The position numbers and the translations under genes are program-made. From Parapedobacter sp. SGR-10 (lineage in GTDB: Bacteria; Bacteroidota; Bacteroidia; Sphingobacteriales; Sphingobacteriaceae): 64,000 bases of DNA. The DNA lies in contig NZ_JAAJTJ010000001.1 in NCBI RefSeq assembly GCF_011030405.1, positions 62,001 to 126,000 of the forward strand, in the 5' to 3' direction. Every line of letters starts with the position of its first letter. Position 1 is the first letter of the stretch. Below the pieces are notes generated by a model. That model was not told the origin of the DNA, ran no database searches, and saw only the letters and a program-made list of their open reading frames with translations. This document shows positions 16,389 to 24,737 of the stretch, one piece after another.

Positions 16389-16754
16389 TTAATGACTTTT
16401 TGCGATGTTAGCTTTAGCTGTTTTTATGATCGCTGTAATCAATTTAATTATTTCAACTGCATTGCTGTTCATACTTTCAAATTGATCACTTGTCAAGTAA
16501 CCTGTTTCTTTTAACAGTTCTAACCAATAAATAGTTTCATTGATCTCTTTTTGGGCAATGCTCATTTTATGTTTAAAATCTACTTTTGACTCTGCATGTT
16601 CTGCTTCACGAACCATTGCTCCTACGCTCGTACCCGAACGAAGCAATTGTTTACTTAAAACAAACTCTTTTTTCTGCTCACACAAATACTGGTACAGTTT
16701 CACAACCCGAACTGCAAATCCAAAACTGAGATTTTTAATGACATTATCCCGCAT
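16389..16754 (-). CDS. Four-helix bundle protein (23S rRNA intervening-sequence protein family)
   Basis: A 121-residue helical protein with the family pattern SFGFAVRVVKLYQYL, SKQLLRSGTSVGAMVREAEHAES, DFKHKMSIAQKEINETIYWLELLKE. Members were first seen inside intervening sequences of 23S rRNA, but free-standing copies like this one are common in Bacteroidota and of unknown role. It is flanked on both sides by short AT-rich repeats of the type TTAATGGTTAATG, a frequent setting for this family and a hint of mobility. Confidence 0.85.
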   Translation of the reverse strand: MRDNVIKNLSFGFAVRVVKLYQYLCEQKKEFVLSKQLLRSGTSVGAMVREAEHAESKVDFKHKMSIAQKEINETIYWLELLKETGYLTSDQFESMNSNAVEIIKLITAIIKTAKANIAKSH

Positions 16755-16828
16755 AGTGATAATTGTTAATGGTTAGTTGTTAATTGTAAATATCTCGCAT
16801 CTCATCATTAATCATTAACCATCAAGCA

Positions 16829-17380
16829 TTAACCATTATTAATAAAAGCCTTAAACTCTGTCCAGAATAGCTTTTTCTTGTTGACATCAGCAAACATCTC
16901 TTCAAAAGAAAAAGTATTAAACACAGTAGCCACTTTGCCCCGCATATACGAATTGTGTGCGATATGGGGCAATTTCAGCGAAGCTGGCTCTACCCCCAAT
17001 AAGGTGATTTTTTTCGGTTGAAAAAAATCCATGATACGTTTGAAGTCATTGGGGTTCAGGGGATTGGCCAGATTGACCACGGCCACATTCTGCAATGTCA
17101 ATTGCAATGCTCCTATGGTCTTGACAAAAGCATCTTCGGCCTGCGGCGAAAAATAAGGATAATCCGGATAACGAAGGATAAATAAAACCCCTGTACCCTT
17201 GTCTCCCTGATATACAAACTCCTCTTGCGGCACAGGGGCTTGAACAGAGGGATCCTGTACCGTTCCAAGACTGTTATCCTTTACTTCATCATTATTCTGC
17301 ACAGAAAAACCTGTCGTGAAAATCGTTTCCGACATTAAGGCCTGTAAAGCTACCAGGTGATTTGTAGACAGATTATCCAT
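16829..17380 (-). CDS. Conserved protein of unknown function
   Basis: A 183-residue protein that I do not recognise securely. The N-terminal 60 residues are polar and probably flexible (DNSLGTVQDPSVQAPVPQEE); from about 65 a compact alpha/beta region follows (GVLFILRYPDYPYFSPQAEDAFVKTIGAL, KKITLLGVEPASLKLP, FNTFSFEEMFADVNKKKLFWTEFKAFI). There is no signal peptide or membrane helix. The ordered part has a general look of the small uracil-glycosylase-like or polymerase-accessory folds found next to replication genes in this phylum, but I cannot support a name. It lies downstream of the deoxyhypusine-synthase-like gene. Confidence 0.6.
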   Translation of the reverse strand: MDNLSTNHLVALQALMSETIFTTGFSVQNNDEVKDNSLGTVQDPSVQAPVPQEEFVYQGDKGTGVLFILRYPDYPYFSPQAEDAFVKTIGALQLTLQNVAVVNLANPLNPNDFKRIMDFFQPKKITLLGVEPASLKLPHIAHNSYMRGKVATVFNTFSFEEMFADVNKKKLFWTEFKAFINNG

Positions 17381-17431
17381 TTTTCTTTGATTGATAAAGG
17401 ATTAAAGAGCAAGGACTATTGGATCAAGGAG

Positions 17432-17520
17432 CAAGGATTGTTGGATTAAAGATGTCATATAGCCTTTTGTCCTTGTTCTTTGCTCCTTTCGTCCTTAATC
17501 TAAAAGTCCAACAATCCTTG
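17432..17520. repeat. Long inverted repeat between genes
   Basis: CAAGGATTGTTGGA (17432-17445) and TCCAACAATCCTTG (17507-17520) are perfect complements, with further weaker pairing inside (AAAGAGCAAG-type words against CTTGTTCTTTG). It lies between two leftward genes and may act as a processing or attenuation hairpin. Confidence 0.6.
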
Positions 17521-17532
17521 TTCCAAAAAGTA

Positions 17533-18522
17533 TTACTGTCCCAAAATCCAAGCAAACACCAAAGGTGCAACGATGGTCGCATCAGACTCGATCACAAACT
17601 TAGGTGTATCGATATCCAATTTCCCCCAGGTGATCTTCTCATTGGGTACCGCTCCCGAATACGAACCATAAGAGGTTGTTGAATCGGAGATCTGACAGAA
17701 ATACGCCCAGAAAGGCACGTCTTCCCATTCCAGATCCTGGTACATCATCGGCACGACACAGATCGGAAAATCCCCCGATATACCTCCTGCAATCTGGAAA
17801 AACCCTACTCCCTTCCCTCCTGAGTTCTCACGATACCACTCCGTCAGATAGATCATATACTCGATACCGGATTTTACGGTAGAAGCCTTCAACTTGCCTT
17901 TGATCACATTGGAAGCAAAGATATTTCCGGTAGTCGAATCTTCCCATCCCGGACATACGATAGGTAGGTTCTTCTCTGCCGCAGCCACGATCCACGAATC
18001 TTTCGGATCGATTTCATAGTACTGTTCCAATACTCCCGAATTGACCACTTGATATAAAAATTCGTGTGGTAAATAACGCTCTCCTTTTGCTTCAGCAGCA
18101 TGCCATACATCTTCCAAATGCTTTTGAAGACGCCGAAAAGCCTCTTCTTCCGGAATACAGGTATCTGTCACACGATTATAATGTTGATCCAATAACTCAC
18201 GTTCTTGTTCAGGGGTCAAGTCACGGTAATTGGGCACACGCTTGTAATGCGAATGTGCGACCAGATTCATGACATCTTCCTCTAGGTTGGCTCCTGTACA
18301 GGATATGATATGCACCTTATCTTGGCGGATCATTTCAGCCAGGGAAATGCCCAACTCGGCTGTGGACATTGCTCCCCCTAAAGAGATGAGCATCTTGCCC
18401 CCCTCCAAGAGATGTGTTTCATAGCCCTTTGCTGCATCTACCAACGCAGCAGCATTAAAATGAAGGTAATTCTTCTCCAAAAACTGAGATATAGGTCCTT
18501 TTTGTGTACTCATATTGTTCAT
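17533..18522 (-). CDS. Deoxyhypusine synthase-like protein
   Basis: A 329-residue protein of the deoxyhypusine synthase/homospermidine synthase-like family. NAD-binding features (MLISLGGAMSTAELGISLAEMIR, SCTGANLEEDV) and the region carrying the active-site Lys (NEKITWGKLD, Lys301) are conserved, as is GGGISGDFP-like AGGISGDFPI. Bacteria lack the eIF5A substrate, so the enzyme probably transfers the aminobutyl group of spermidine or a similar polyamine to a small acceptor. The exact product cannot be read. It has a TACCTTTG -7-like element at 18539-18546. Confidence 0.85.
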   Translation of the reverse strand: MNNMSTQKGPISQFLEKNYLHFNAAALVDAAKGYETHLLEGGKMLISLGGAMSTAELGISLAEMIRQDKVHIISCTGANLEEDVMNLVAHSHYKRVPNYRDLTPEQERELLDQHYNRVTDTCIPEEEAFRRLQKHLEDVWHAAEAKGERYLPHEFLYQVVNSGVLEQYYEIDPKDSWIVAAAEKNLPIVCPGWEDSTTGNIFASNVIKGKLKASTVKSGIEYMIYLTEWYRENSGGKGVGFFQIAGGISGDFPICVVPMMYQDLEWEDVPFWAYFCQISDSTTSYGSYSGAVPNEKITWGKLDIDTPKFVIESDATIVAPLVFAWILGQ

Positions 18523-18538
18523 CTTTTAACAAGTGTCA

Positions 18539-18546
18539 CAAAGGTA
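18539..18546 (-). promoter_or_regulatory. Probable -7 element of the deoxyhypusine-synthase-like gene
   Basis: TACCTTTG on the minus strand, 17 bp before the ATG at 18522. No clear -33 element is visible. Confidence 0.5.
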
Positions 18547-18809
18547 CTGAATATATCCGAATTCCTAAGTAGGCATAAGGACCACTACGTTTATACTTGC
18601 GCCAGAAAAGGGTTTCCTGCGGAGAGTATTTCGTTGTTTGGGTGCTATCACAAATTGGGTGTAGGCATACCTGCTTTATGAAAATATCCATATACTAAGC
18701 CCTAAATGTAAAAAACATATTACACAAGAATATTTTTATACTAAGTCCTGCAATACCACGTTATAAAGGTAATTCATAATTTAGGTTAATAATTGGTTAG
18801 TTAAGAAAT
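18547..18809 (+). ncRNA. Possible small RNA ending in an orphan terminator
   Basis: No gene on the plus strand lies upstream for almost 3 kb, yet a strong plus-strand terminator stands at 18810-18838. The stretch before it has no coding frame but holds a duplicated phrase (TATACTAAG-CCT twice, near 18692 and 18738) and a TATACTTG sequence near 18592 that could be a weak -7 element. A transcript of roughly 200-240 bases would fit. This is inference from the terminator only. Confidence 0.3.
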
Positions 18810-18838
18810 CCCGAAGTTCCCCGCTTCGGGTTTTTTTT
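18810..18838 (+). terminator. Plus-strand intrinsic terminator with no upstream gene
   Basis: CCCGAAG pairs with CTTCGGG, followed by eight T. The T-run exists only on the plus-strand side. Confidence 0.85.
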
Positions 18839-18891
18839 ACAAAACAATTTTCCATCTCATTAGTTAGCATTAAACAACACACTAACTACAG

Positions 18892-19092
18892 GTGGAAAAC
18901 AGACGAAAAAGAAATAAAAGATTGTTAACAGCAGGTATATCCATTATTGTCGGACTTACACTGATGCGATTGGCCTGGATCGTCATCGACCAACGATGGG
19001 CAACGGCTATCATTGTAAGTGGTTCTATCCTGTTTTTAGGAGGAGTCGTATTCTTCGCTCTCACTTTTTTCAACAGAAAAACCCGATATTAA
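18892..19092 (+). CDS. Small two-helix membrane protein, function unknown
   Basis: A 66-residue frame with a basic N-terminus (MENRRKRNKRLL) and two hydrophobic helices (AGISIIVGLTLMRLAWIVI and AIIVSGSILFLGGVVFFALTFF), ending in NRKTRY. Start is GTG at 18892. The positive-inside pattern makes it a believable inner-membrane protein, but no homolog is known to me. It lies just upstream of the TPP riboswitch. Confidence 0.5.
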   Translation: MENRRKRNKRLLTAGISIIVGLTLMRLAWIVIDQRWATAIIVSGSILFLGGVVFFALTFFNRKTRY

Positions 19093-19146
19093 AAAAATAT
19101 TATTTTTTTCTGAACCTTTTTCAATCTGGCGCGTCCTTATTATACA

Positions 19147-19228
19147 AGTGCAAGGGGTGCTTAATTTTTAGGCTGAGAAAAAACCCTTATTACCTGAACT
19201 GGATAATGCCAGCGTAGGAAAATGCATT
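19147..19228 (+). promoter_or_regulatory. TPP (thiamine pyrophosphate) riboswitch aptamer
   Basis: The THI-box core is clear: AGGGGTGCT (19153-19161), GGCTGAGA (19171-19178), ACCCTT (19183-19188) and ACCTGAACTGGATAATGCC with AGCGTAGG (19192-19218). P1 can form between AGTGCA (19147-19152) and TGCATT (19223-19228). The CTGAGA loop that holds the pyrimidine ring and the second arm that holds the diphosphate are both intact. A strong intrinsic terminator follows at 19255. The next gene is the NAD(P)HX repair gene, not a thiamine gene. Confidence 0.93.
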
Positions 19229-19254
19229 TTATATAATATTACACTATATTATAG

Positions 19255-19288
19255 AACTCTGCTTCCATATGGAAGCAGAGTTTTTTTA
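19255..19288 (+). terminator. Terminator following the TPP aptamer
   Basis: AACTCTGCTTCC (19255-19266) pairs perfectly with GGAAGCAGAGTT (19271-19282), followed by T. I see no upstream segment able to act as an antiterminator. Confidence 0.92.
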
Positions 19289-19301
19289 TCCTGCTTTTTT
19301 G

Positions 19302-19309
19302 TACCTTTA
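19302..19309 (+). promoter_or_regulatory. Possible separate -7 element for the NAD(P)HX repair gene
   Basis: TACCTTTA differs from TAnnTTTG at one base and lies 33 bp before the ATG, downstream of the riboswitch terminator. If real, the gene would be independent of the riboswitch. Confidence 0.35.
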
Positions 19310-19341
19310 CCGTAAAGGTTTTTAAATCAGAAACTAGACGC

Positions 19342-20862
19342 ATGAAAATCCTGTCAGCAGCCCAAATGAAACAGGCTGATGCTCAAACCATCACAGGCCA
19401 GCACATCACCTCTTTGGATTTGATGGAAAGGGCCTCAAATGCTATTTTCGAACAGCTGACAGCAGATTTCAAAGACTTCAAGGGTAGCTTCACTATACTT
19501 TGCGGCGCAGGAAACAACGGCGGGGATGGTCTTGCTTTGGCCCGCATGCTATACAATGTCAATTTCTCTGTACGGGTATTTCTTTTAAGACACGATAAGT
19601 ATTCTGTCGACAACCACAGCAACCAGCTCCGCCTGTCCGAACTCGGTATTCCGATCGAACAGTTTGATCTTTCCACAGTATTCTATTTTCCCGAGAACAC
19701 GACTATTGTGGACTGCCTTTTTGGTTATGGGCTGACAAGACCGTTGGATACCGATTGGGCGTATATCATCCAACAGATCAATGAACAGCCTTCCCCTGTC
19801 ATTTCTATCGACCTCCCTTCCGGACTATTGGCCGATCAACACACAGACGCACGACATCCGATCGTCAAGGCTCATCTGACGTATACCTTCCATTGTCCCA
19901 AACTGGCTTTGCTATTGCCGGAGAATGCCCCCTACTCGGGTCAATTTAAAATATTGGACATTGGACTGGAAGAGACATTCATCCACGAATTGCCGACGGC
20001 ATACATCTACAGTGAGAAAAAAGAGATTGTTCAATTTGTACCTCCAGCCCAAAAATATGCACATAAGGGCACATATGGCCATGCCTTGATCGCAGGGGGA
20101 AGCTATGGAAAAATCGGTGCTACCGTCCTAAGCAGCAAGGCATCCCTCAGGACTGGCTGTGGGCTGGTCACCACATATATTCCTCGATGTGGCTACAGTA
20201 TATTGCAGAGTACCTTTCCCGAAGCCATGGTAATGACAGATCCCGATCATGATGCCCTGTCCACCTTCCCCAAAGACCTCTCTCCTTTTGATGCCATTGG
20301 TGTAGGTATAGGTATGGGAACATCCGAACAAAGCCAACATGCATTGAAAGCCCTTCTACAAGCCTTCACAAAAATGGAGAAAGTACCTGCTCTGGTATTG
20401 GATGCCGACGCACTCAACATCCTTTCGCTACATCCGGAATGGCTCTCCTCTATACCATCAAAAAGCATCTTGACCCCACATCCCAAAGAGCTGCAACGGC
20501 TGATCGGCCCTTGGGAAAACGATTTTGACAAACTCCAAAAAGCAAAGGCTTTTTCTACACAATATGATTTGATCACCTTGATCAAGGGAGCCCATACCGC
20601 TGTTATTTGCCCGAATGGTCAAATCCATTTTAATGCCACCGGAAATTGGGGGATGGCGACCGCAGGGAGTGGGGATGTGCTCACAGGTGTCCTCACCTCC
20701 CTACTGGCACAAGGGCTACAGCCGGAGCATGCTGCCATCACTGGCGTTTTCCTCCACGGCCTCGCCGGAGATATTGCCACACAACACCTCCATCCCAAAA
20801 GCCTGATCGCTTCGGATCTGATTGCTCATCTGTCTGATGCCTGGGGAGCGATAGCGGGGTGA
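19342..20862 (+). CDS. nnr: Bifunctional NAD(P)H-hydrate epimerase / ADP-dependent dehydratase
   Basis: A 506-residue two-domain repair enzyme. The N-terminal YjeF-type epimerase (about 1-215) has CGAGNNGGDGLALAR and CLFGYGLTRPLD; the C-terminal ribokinase-like dehydratase (about 225-505) has GTYGHALIAGGSYGKIGATVL, VLDADALN, TPHPKELQRL and the anion hole MATAGSGDVLTG. Together they convert damaged R- and S-NAD(P)HX back to NAD(P)H. It is the first gene after a TPP riboswitch and terminator, which is unexpected because the enzyme is not part of thiamine metabolism. Confidence 0.95.
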   Translation: MKILSAAQMKQADAQTITGQHITSLDLMERASNAIFEQLTADFKDFKGSFTILCGAGNNGGDGLALARMLYNVNFSVRVFLLRHDKYSVDNHSNQLRLSELGIPIEQFDLSTVFYFPENTTIVDCLFGYGLTRPLDTDWAYIIQQINEQPSPVISIDLPSGLLADQHTDARHPIVKAHLTYTFHCPKLALLLPENAPYSGQFKILDIGLEETFIHELPTAYIYSEKKEIVQFVPPAQKYAHKGTYGHALIAGGSYGKIGATVLSSKASLRTGCGLVTTYIPRCGYSILQSTFPEAMVMTDPDHDALSTFPKDLSPFDAIGVGIGMGTSEQSQHALKALLQAFTKMEKVPALVLDADALNILSLHPEWLSSIPSKSILTPHPKELQRLIGPWENDFDKLQKAKAFSTQYDLITLIKGAHTAVICPNGQIHFNATGNWGMATAGSGDVLTGVLTSLLAQGLQPEHAAITGVFLHGLAGDIATQHLHPKSLIASDLIAHLSDAWGAIAG

Positions 20863-20901
20863 ATAATAGAGAAATGAATTCGGTCAACCAAAAAAAAAAT
20901 G

Positions 20902-20909
20902 TATTTTTG
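20902..20909 (+). promoter_or_regulatory. -7 promoter element of lpd
   Basis: TATTTTTG matches TAnnTTTG and lies 36 bp before the lpd start; the -33 position is poorly defined. Confidence 0.5.
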
Positions 20910-20944
20910 GCTATTCATTGTTTAAAATTAAATACAGAAAATAT

Positions 20945-22333
20945 ATGAACTACGACATCATCGTGATTGGAAGTGGCCCAGGCGGTTACGTTGCGGCTAT
21001 TCGTGCAGCTCAATTAGGTTTTAAGACGGCCGTTGTAGAGCGGGAAGCCCTAGGCGGTATCTGCTTAAACTGGGGATGTATCCCGACAAAAGCTTTATTG
21101 AAAAGTGCGCAAGTATTCGAATATTTGAATCATGCTGAAGAATATGGCATCAAAGTACAAGGTGGAGAAGCCGATTTTGGTGCTATCGTCAAAAGAAGTC
21201 GTGGTGTAGCAGAAGGCATGAGCAAAGGCATACAGTTCTTGATGAAAAAGAACAAGATCGATGTCATCATGGGCACTGCAAAAATCAAAAAAGGAGGAAA
21301 GGTAGAAGTCAAAGGAGCCGATGGCAGTAGCAAAGAATATACGGCCAAGCACACTATCCTCGCGACAGGTGCACGCTCCAGAGAGTTACCCAACCTGCCA
21401 CAGGACGGTAAGAAAATCATCGGATATCGCCAGGCAATGAACCTGCCTGCTCAACCCAAATCGATGGTAGTCGTTGGATCGGGAGCCATAGGTGTAGAAT
21501 TCGCCTATTTTTACAATGCCATAGGCACGAAAGTCACCATCGTCGAATTTATGGACAGGATAGTACCCGTAGAGGACGAAGAAGTATCCAAACAACTGGA
21601 AAAATCCCTTAAAAAAATCGGCATCGATATCCTGACCAAATCGGAAGTACAATCGGTCGATACAAAAGGAGCCCTTTCCAAAGTCAATATCAAAACGGCA
21701 AAAGGTACCGAAGTAATCGAGGCTGAGGTCGTGCTATCGGCGGTAGGTATCACCCCGAATATTGAAAATCTAGGCTTAGAGGAAGTCGGCGTGAAGACTG
21801 ACAAAGGACGTATATTGGTCGATGATTTCTACAAAACAAATATCGATGGTGTATACGCAATAGGAGATATCGTCAAGGGGCAAGCCCTGGCACACGTAGC
21901 CTCGGCAGAAGGCATCACCTGTGTAGAAAAAATCAAAGGATTGCACGTGGAACCAATTAACTACAACAATATTCCCGGCTGTACATACTGTTCACCAGAG
22001 ATCGCTTCTGTAGGGTATACCGAAAAAGCAGCTCGTGAAGCCGGTTATGAAGTCAAAGTTGGAAAATTCCCGTTCTCCGCATCCGGAAAAGCTTCGGCAG
22101 CTGGCGCCAAAGATGGTTTTGTGAAGGTTATCTTTGATGCCAAATACGGTGAGTTTTTGGGTGCACACATGATCGGTGCCAACGTGACAGAGATGATCGC
22201 CGAAGTCGTCGTCGCCCGCAAACTGGAAACTACTGGTCACGAAATCATCAAATCCGTACACCCTCACCCCACCATGAGCGAAGCTGTCATGGAAGCGGCC
22301 GCAGACGCTTACGGAGAAGTGATCCATCTATAA
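20945..22333 (+). CDS. lpd: Dihydrolipoyl dehydrogenase (E3)
   Basis: A 462-residue FAD enzyme that reoxidises dihydrolipoamide of the 2-oxoacid dehydrogenase and glycine cleavage complexes using NAD+. It has the FAD site IVIGSGPGGYVAAIRA, the redox-active disulfide GGICLNWGCIPTK, the NAD site VVGSGAIGVEFAYF and the C-terminal active site HPHPTMSEAVMEA. The frame could begin at 20918, but ATG at 20945 (MNYDIIVIGSG) is the family start. It is monocistronic, with a TAnnTTTG element upstream and a long hairpin terminator after it. Confidence 0.97.
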   Translation: MNYDIIVIGSGPGGYVAAIRAAQLGFKTAVVEREALGGICLNWGCIPTKALLKSAQVFEYLNHAEEYGIKVQGGEADFGAIVKRSRGVAEGMSKGIQFLMKKNKIDVIMGTAKIKKGGKVEVKGADGSSKEYTAKHTILATGARSRELPNLPQDGKKIIGYRQAMNLPAQPKSMVVVGSGAIGVEFAYFYNAIGTKVTIVEFMDRIVPVEDEEVSKQLEKSLKKIGIDILTKSEVQSVDTKGALSKVNIKTAKGTEVIEAEVVLSAVGITPNIENLGLEEVGVKTDKGRILVDDFYKTNIDGVYAIGDIVKGQALAHVASAEGITCVEKIKGLHVEPINYNNIPGCTYCSPEIASVGYTEKAAREAGYEVKVGKFPFSASGKASAAGAKDGFVKVIFDAKYGEFLGAHMIGANVTEMIAEVVVARKLETTGHEIIKSVHPHPTMSEAVMEAAADAYGEVIHL

Positions 22334-22347
22334 GAATAAAAAACTGT

Positions 22348-22395
22348 ATCATAACAACAATAATGGCGGATTTGAAATCCGCCATTATTGTTATG
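22348..22395. terminator. Bidirectional terminator between lpd and pirin genes
   Basis: ATAATGGCGGATTT pairs with AAATCCGCCATTAT, and the flanks extend the stem with AT pairs. It separates convergent genes. Confidence 0.9.
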
Positions 22396-22434
22396 GATAT
22401 ATACAAACCAACAACCCAGAACCATTAACTAATA

Positions 22435-23307
22435 TCAATACCCCGGCAACGGAACATAGCCCCTGTCTCCCGGCACTGAAGGAAATTCTCTGTCAATCCA
22501 TTTCTGTTTTGCTTCTGCAATAGTATCTTTGCTTGTAGCAACAAAATTCCAATAAATAAACCTTTCTTCCGGGAAAGGCTCTCCTCCAAAAATATAAACC
22601 GTTGTTCCGACGTTCATCGTAAATGAACATAAGTGAGCATCTCTGGTAATCAGGATTTGCTTTGGTCCATATGTATAGCCGTTGCTTTCTATCTCTCCCT
22701 CCAATATATACAAGCCGCTTTCTCCGTATAATTCCCCACGGATATCGATAAAAGCTTCTTGGGAAGATTTGATTTCGATCATGTACAACCTGCTGTACAC
22801 AGGCACAGGCGATTTACGTCCAAAGGCCTCCCCTGCGATCAACTTGTACGACACGCCGTCCTCTTCCCACGAAGGGATATCATCCGCTTCGGTATGGTGA
22901 AATTCGGGATCCATAAATTCCAACTCCTTGGGCAAAGCGACCCAAATCTGCAATCCATGCAGAAATTTATCTTTTTGGCGTAGATATTCGGGCGTACGTT
23001 CTGAGTGTACGACTCCCCGGCCCGCTGTCATCCAATTGACGGCACCCGGCTTGATCTCCATGGCAGACCCTATGCTATCCCGATGAAAAATAGATCCTTC
23101 AAACAGATAAGTTAATGTGGAAAGACCAATATGGGGATGCGGACCTACGTCCAGATTCTCGTGATCCGCTAGACAAGCCGGCCCCATATGATCGATAAAC
23201 ACAAAAGGACCGATATGCCTTTTCTGTCGAAAAGGCAATAAGCGACCAACCAAAAAATTCCCGATATTGGCAGCGGTTTCTTCACGGATAAAATCGATGT
23301 TTGACAT
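22435..23307 (-). CDS. Pirin family protein
   Basis: A 290-residue double cupin. The N-terminal metal site is carried by DHMGPACLADHENLDVGPHPHIGLSTLTYLFEG, with the His-His-Glu set of pirins, and GRGVVHSERTPE belongs to the same cupin. The C-terminal cupin is more degenerate (LYGESGLYILEGEIE). Some pirins oxidise quercetin and others bind regulators, so no specific reaction is claimed. The TACGAC start region has no signal peptide, so it is cytoplasmic. It lies beside the oxidase-I-like membrane protein on the same strand. Confidence 0.9.
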   Translation of the reverse strand: MSNIDFIREETAANIGNFLVGRLLPFRQKRHIGPFVFIDHMGPACLADHENLDVGPHPHIGLSTLTYLFEGSIFHRDSIGSAMEIKPGAVNWMTAGRGVVHSERTPEYLRQKDKFLHGLQIWVALPKELEFMDPEFHHTEADDIPSWEEDGVSYKLIAGEAFGRKSPVPVYSRLYMIEIKSSQEAFIDIRGELYGESGLYILEGEIESNGYTYGPKQILITRDAHLCSFTMNVGTTVYIFGGEPFPEERFIYWNFVATSKDTIAEAKQKWIDREFPSVPGDRGYVPLPGY

Positions 23308-23365
23308 AGCGATGGCGTATATTGAACTTGTCCTCTAAAGTTACGAAAAAATAAGATAAGTTTTG

Positions 23366-24634
23366 TCATTCTCTTGTAGAGACATTGCATGCAGCGTCTC
23401 CACTATTTCGTGCCACAGCAACGCACAAAAAAACAAGCGCTACAAGCATCACTCCCGCCGCTACAGCCAGCGCTATAGGAATATGAGGCACGTAGACTCC
23501 TACCATACCGCCTACACCTTGTATCATGAGTAGAAGCTCATTCAAGATCACCCCGACGACAAATGCTGTAACCGAAAACCCGGCCAAACGTATTCTGGAA
23601 AAGATTCCTGTTTGAAAAGCAAAAGCTAGCAAAAACAACGTAATCACACCCAACAAAACAAGATGAAGATACCCGACGACAATGGGTCGAAAACTATACG
23701 CCAACACGCTCAACGAAGGGATGACAGAAAAAGTCTGTAACAGAAATTTAATACTTGCCGCAAGAGCTACTGCACACAGTAAACCCTTGACCAAGGAAGA
23801 AGATAACAAAGACCTTATTCTCGGCAATTGCCGAGAGATCGCCCAAATCCACATTGCCCAAGCCAACAATTGGAGAATGACCACTACCACCAGCAGCACA
23901 TATAGCCACATCGGCAAATTATACCACAGGATAGACAACATATATGCCGGAATACACGCCCAGGAAAATACACGGCACACCAACTTTCCGATAGGCAAAA
24001 CAATGCCCTGCCGCGCCAGCCAATGATTGGCCAGCCCCATACACATAAAGAAAAACCAGCCATTGTACTGAAAGTGGAGGAAAAAATACACTGCCGCCAA
24101 TTGTTGCCGTGTATCCACACTTCCGGTTTTTTGCAGATAGGCCAGATAGAATGTGCCTACCGACGAAAGCACCAAAAACAGTAATGCTGATCGAAACCAA
24201 CGTTGCACCGTAAGGTTCAGTTCTGATACACGTATATCACGCCACGCCATATAAGCAAATACATAAGAGAGCAATATGCACAACGTTGAAAAACAAATCG
24301 AATATGTGCCATACCCTTGATAAGCAAATGTCGCCAACATGCCATAGGCAACAAGAAGGTTTCCAAAAAGCAAAAACTGGTACTTTCCGGGCAATCTCTC
24401 TTTCCTACTTTTATCATGGACGACCATGACCAACAATAACATAAGTGCATGGGAAATCCATCCCGAAAAAGCAAAATGCGAATGGGCATGCATGATATGC
24501 TTCTGGTCGACAAATGCCAAAGGCAGCAGTACTTTGAGCCGCATCAATACTCCAAAACTGGCCACTACCAATAGGTTGACAACACCTAAGACCATCCATC
24601 GCTTTACCGTAAAGTAGTTTATAATACTATTCAT
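23366..24634 (-). CDS. Polytopic membrane protein related to oxidase subunit I / NnrS
   Basis: A 422-residue protein with about twelve membrane helices. It has His-rich helix motifs HIMHAHSHFAFSGW and FFLHFQYNGWFFF that recall the heme-binding helices of heme-copper oxidase subunit I and of NnrS. Only the general fold is supported; a full set of heme and copper ligands is not evident. It lies beside the Crp/Fnr gene that faces the nos cluster, and a distant relative stands at 34336, on the far side of the cluster, so a role with nitrogen oxides is likely. Its last 12 codons lie in a palindromic repeat. Confidence 0.65.
   Translation of the reverse strand: MNSIINYFTVKRWMVLGVVNLLVVASFGVLMRLKVLLPLAFVDQKHIMHAHSHFAFSGWISHALMLLLVMVVHDKSRKERLPGKYQFLLFGNLLVAYGMLATFAYQGYGTYSICFSTLCILLSYVFAYMAWRDIRVSELNLTVQRWFRSALLFLVLSSVGTFYLAYLQKTGSVDTRQQLAAVYFFLHFQYNGWFFFMCMGLANHWLARQGIVLPIGKLVCRVFSWACIPAYMLSILWYNLPMWLYVLLVVVVILQLLAWAMWIWAISRQLPRIRSLLSSSLVKGLLCAVALAASIKFLLQTFSVIPSLSVLAYSFRPIVVGYLHLVLLGVITLFLLAFAFQTGIFSRIRLAGFSVTAFVVGVILNELLLMIQGVGGMVGVYVPHIPIALAVAAGVMLVALVFLCVAVARNSGDAACNVSTRE
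23376..23403. repeat. Palindromic repeat, GTAGAGACGC family (copy 4), inside a gene end
   Basis: Diverged palindrome GTAGAGACATTGCA and TGCAGCGTCTCCAC. It overlaps the final codons and stop of the membrane protein at 23366-24634, so the repeat supplies the C-terminal residues GDAACNVSTRE. Confidence 0.75.
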
Positions 24635-24737
24635 TAAAGTTTGATATGTTGTCCCAAATAGTACATCTTTTTTTCTTAACCAGGTAGGAGTACGAGGGTG
24701 TCTAAGTAATTATGCGGTTTTTCAAACACGATCCAAA

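Noticed and set aside
19147-19228. The TPP aptamer as part of the 18892-19092 coding frame
   Set aside because: The frame ends at 19092, and the core motifs of the aptamer are in the right order and spacing for a riboswitch.
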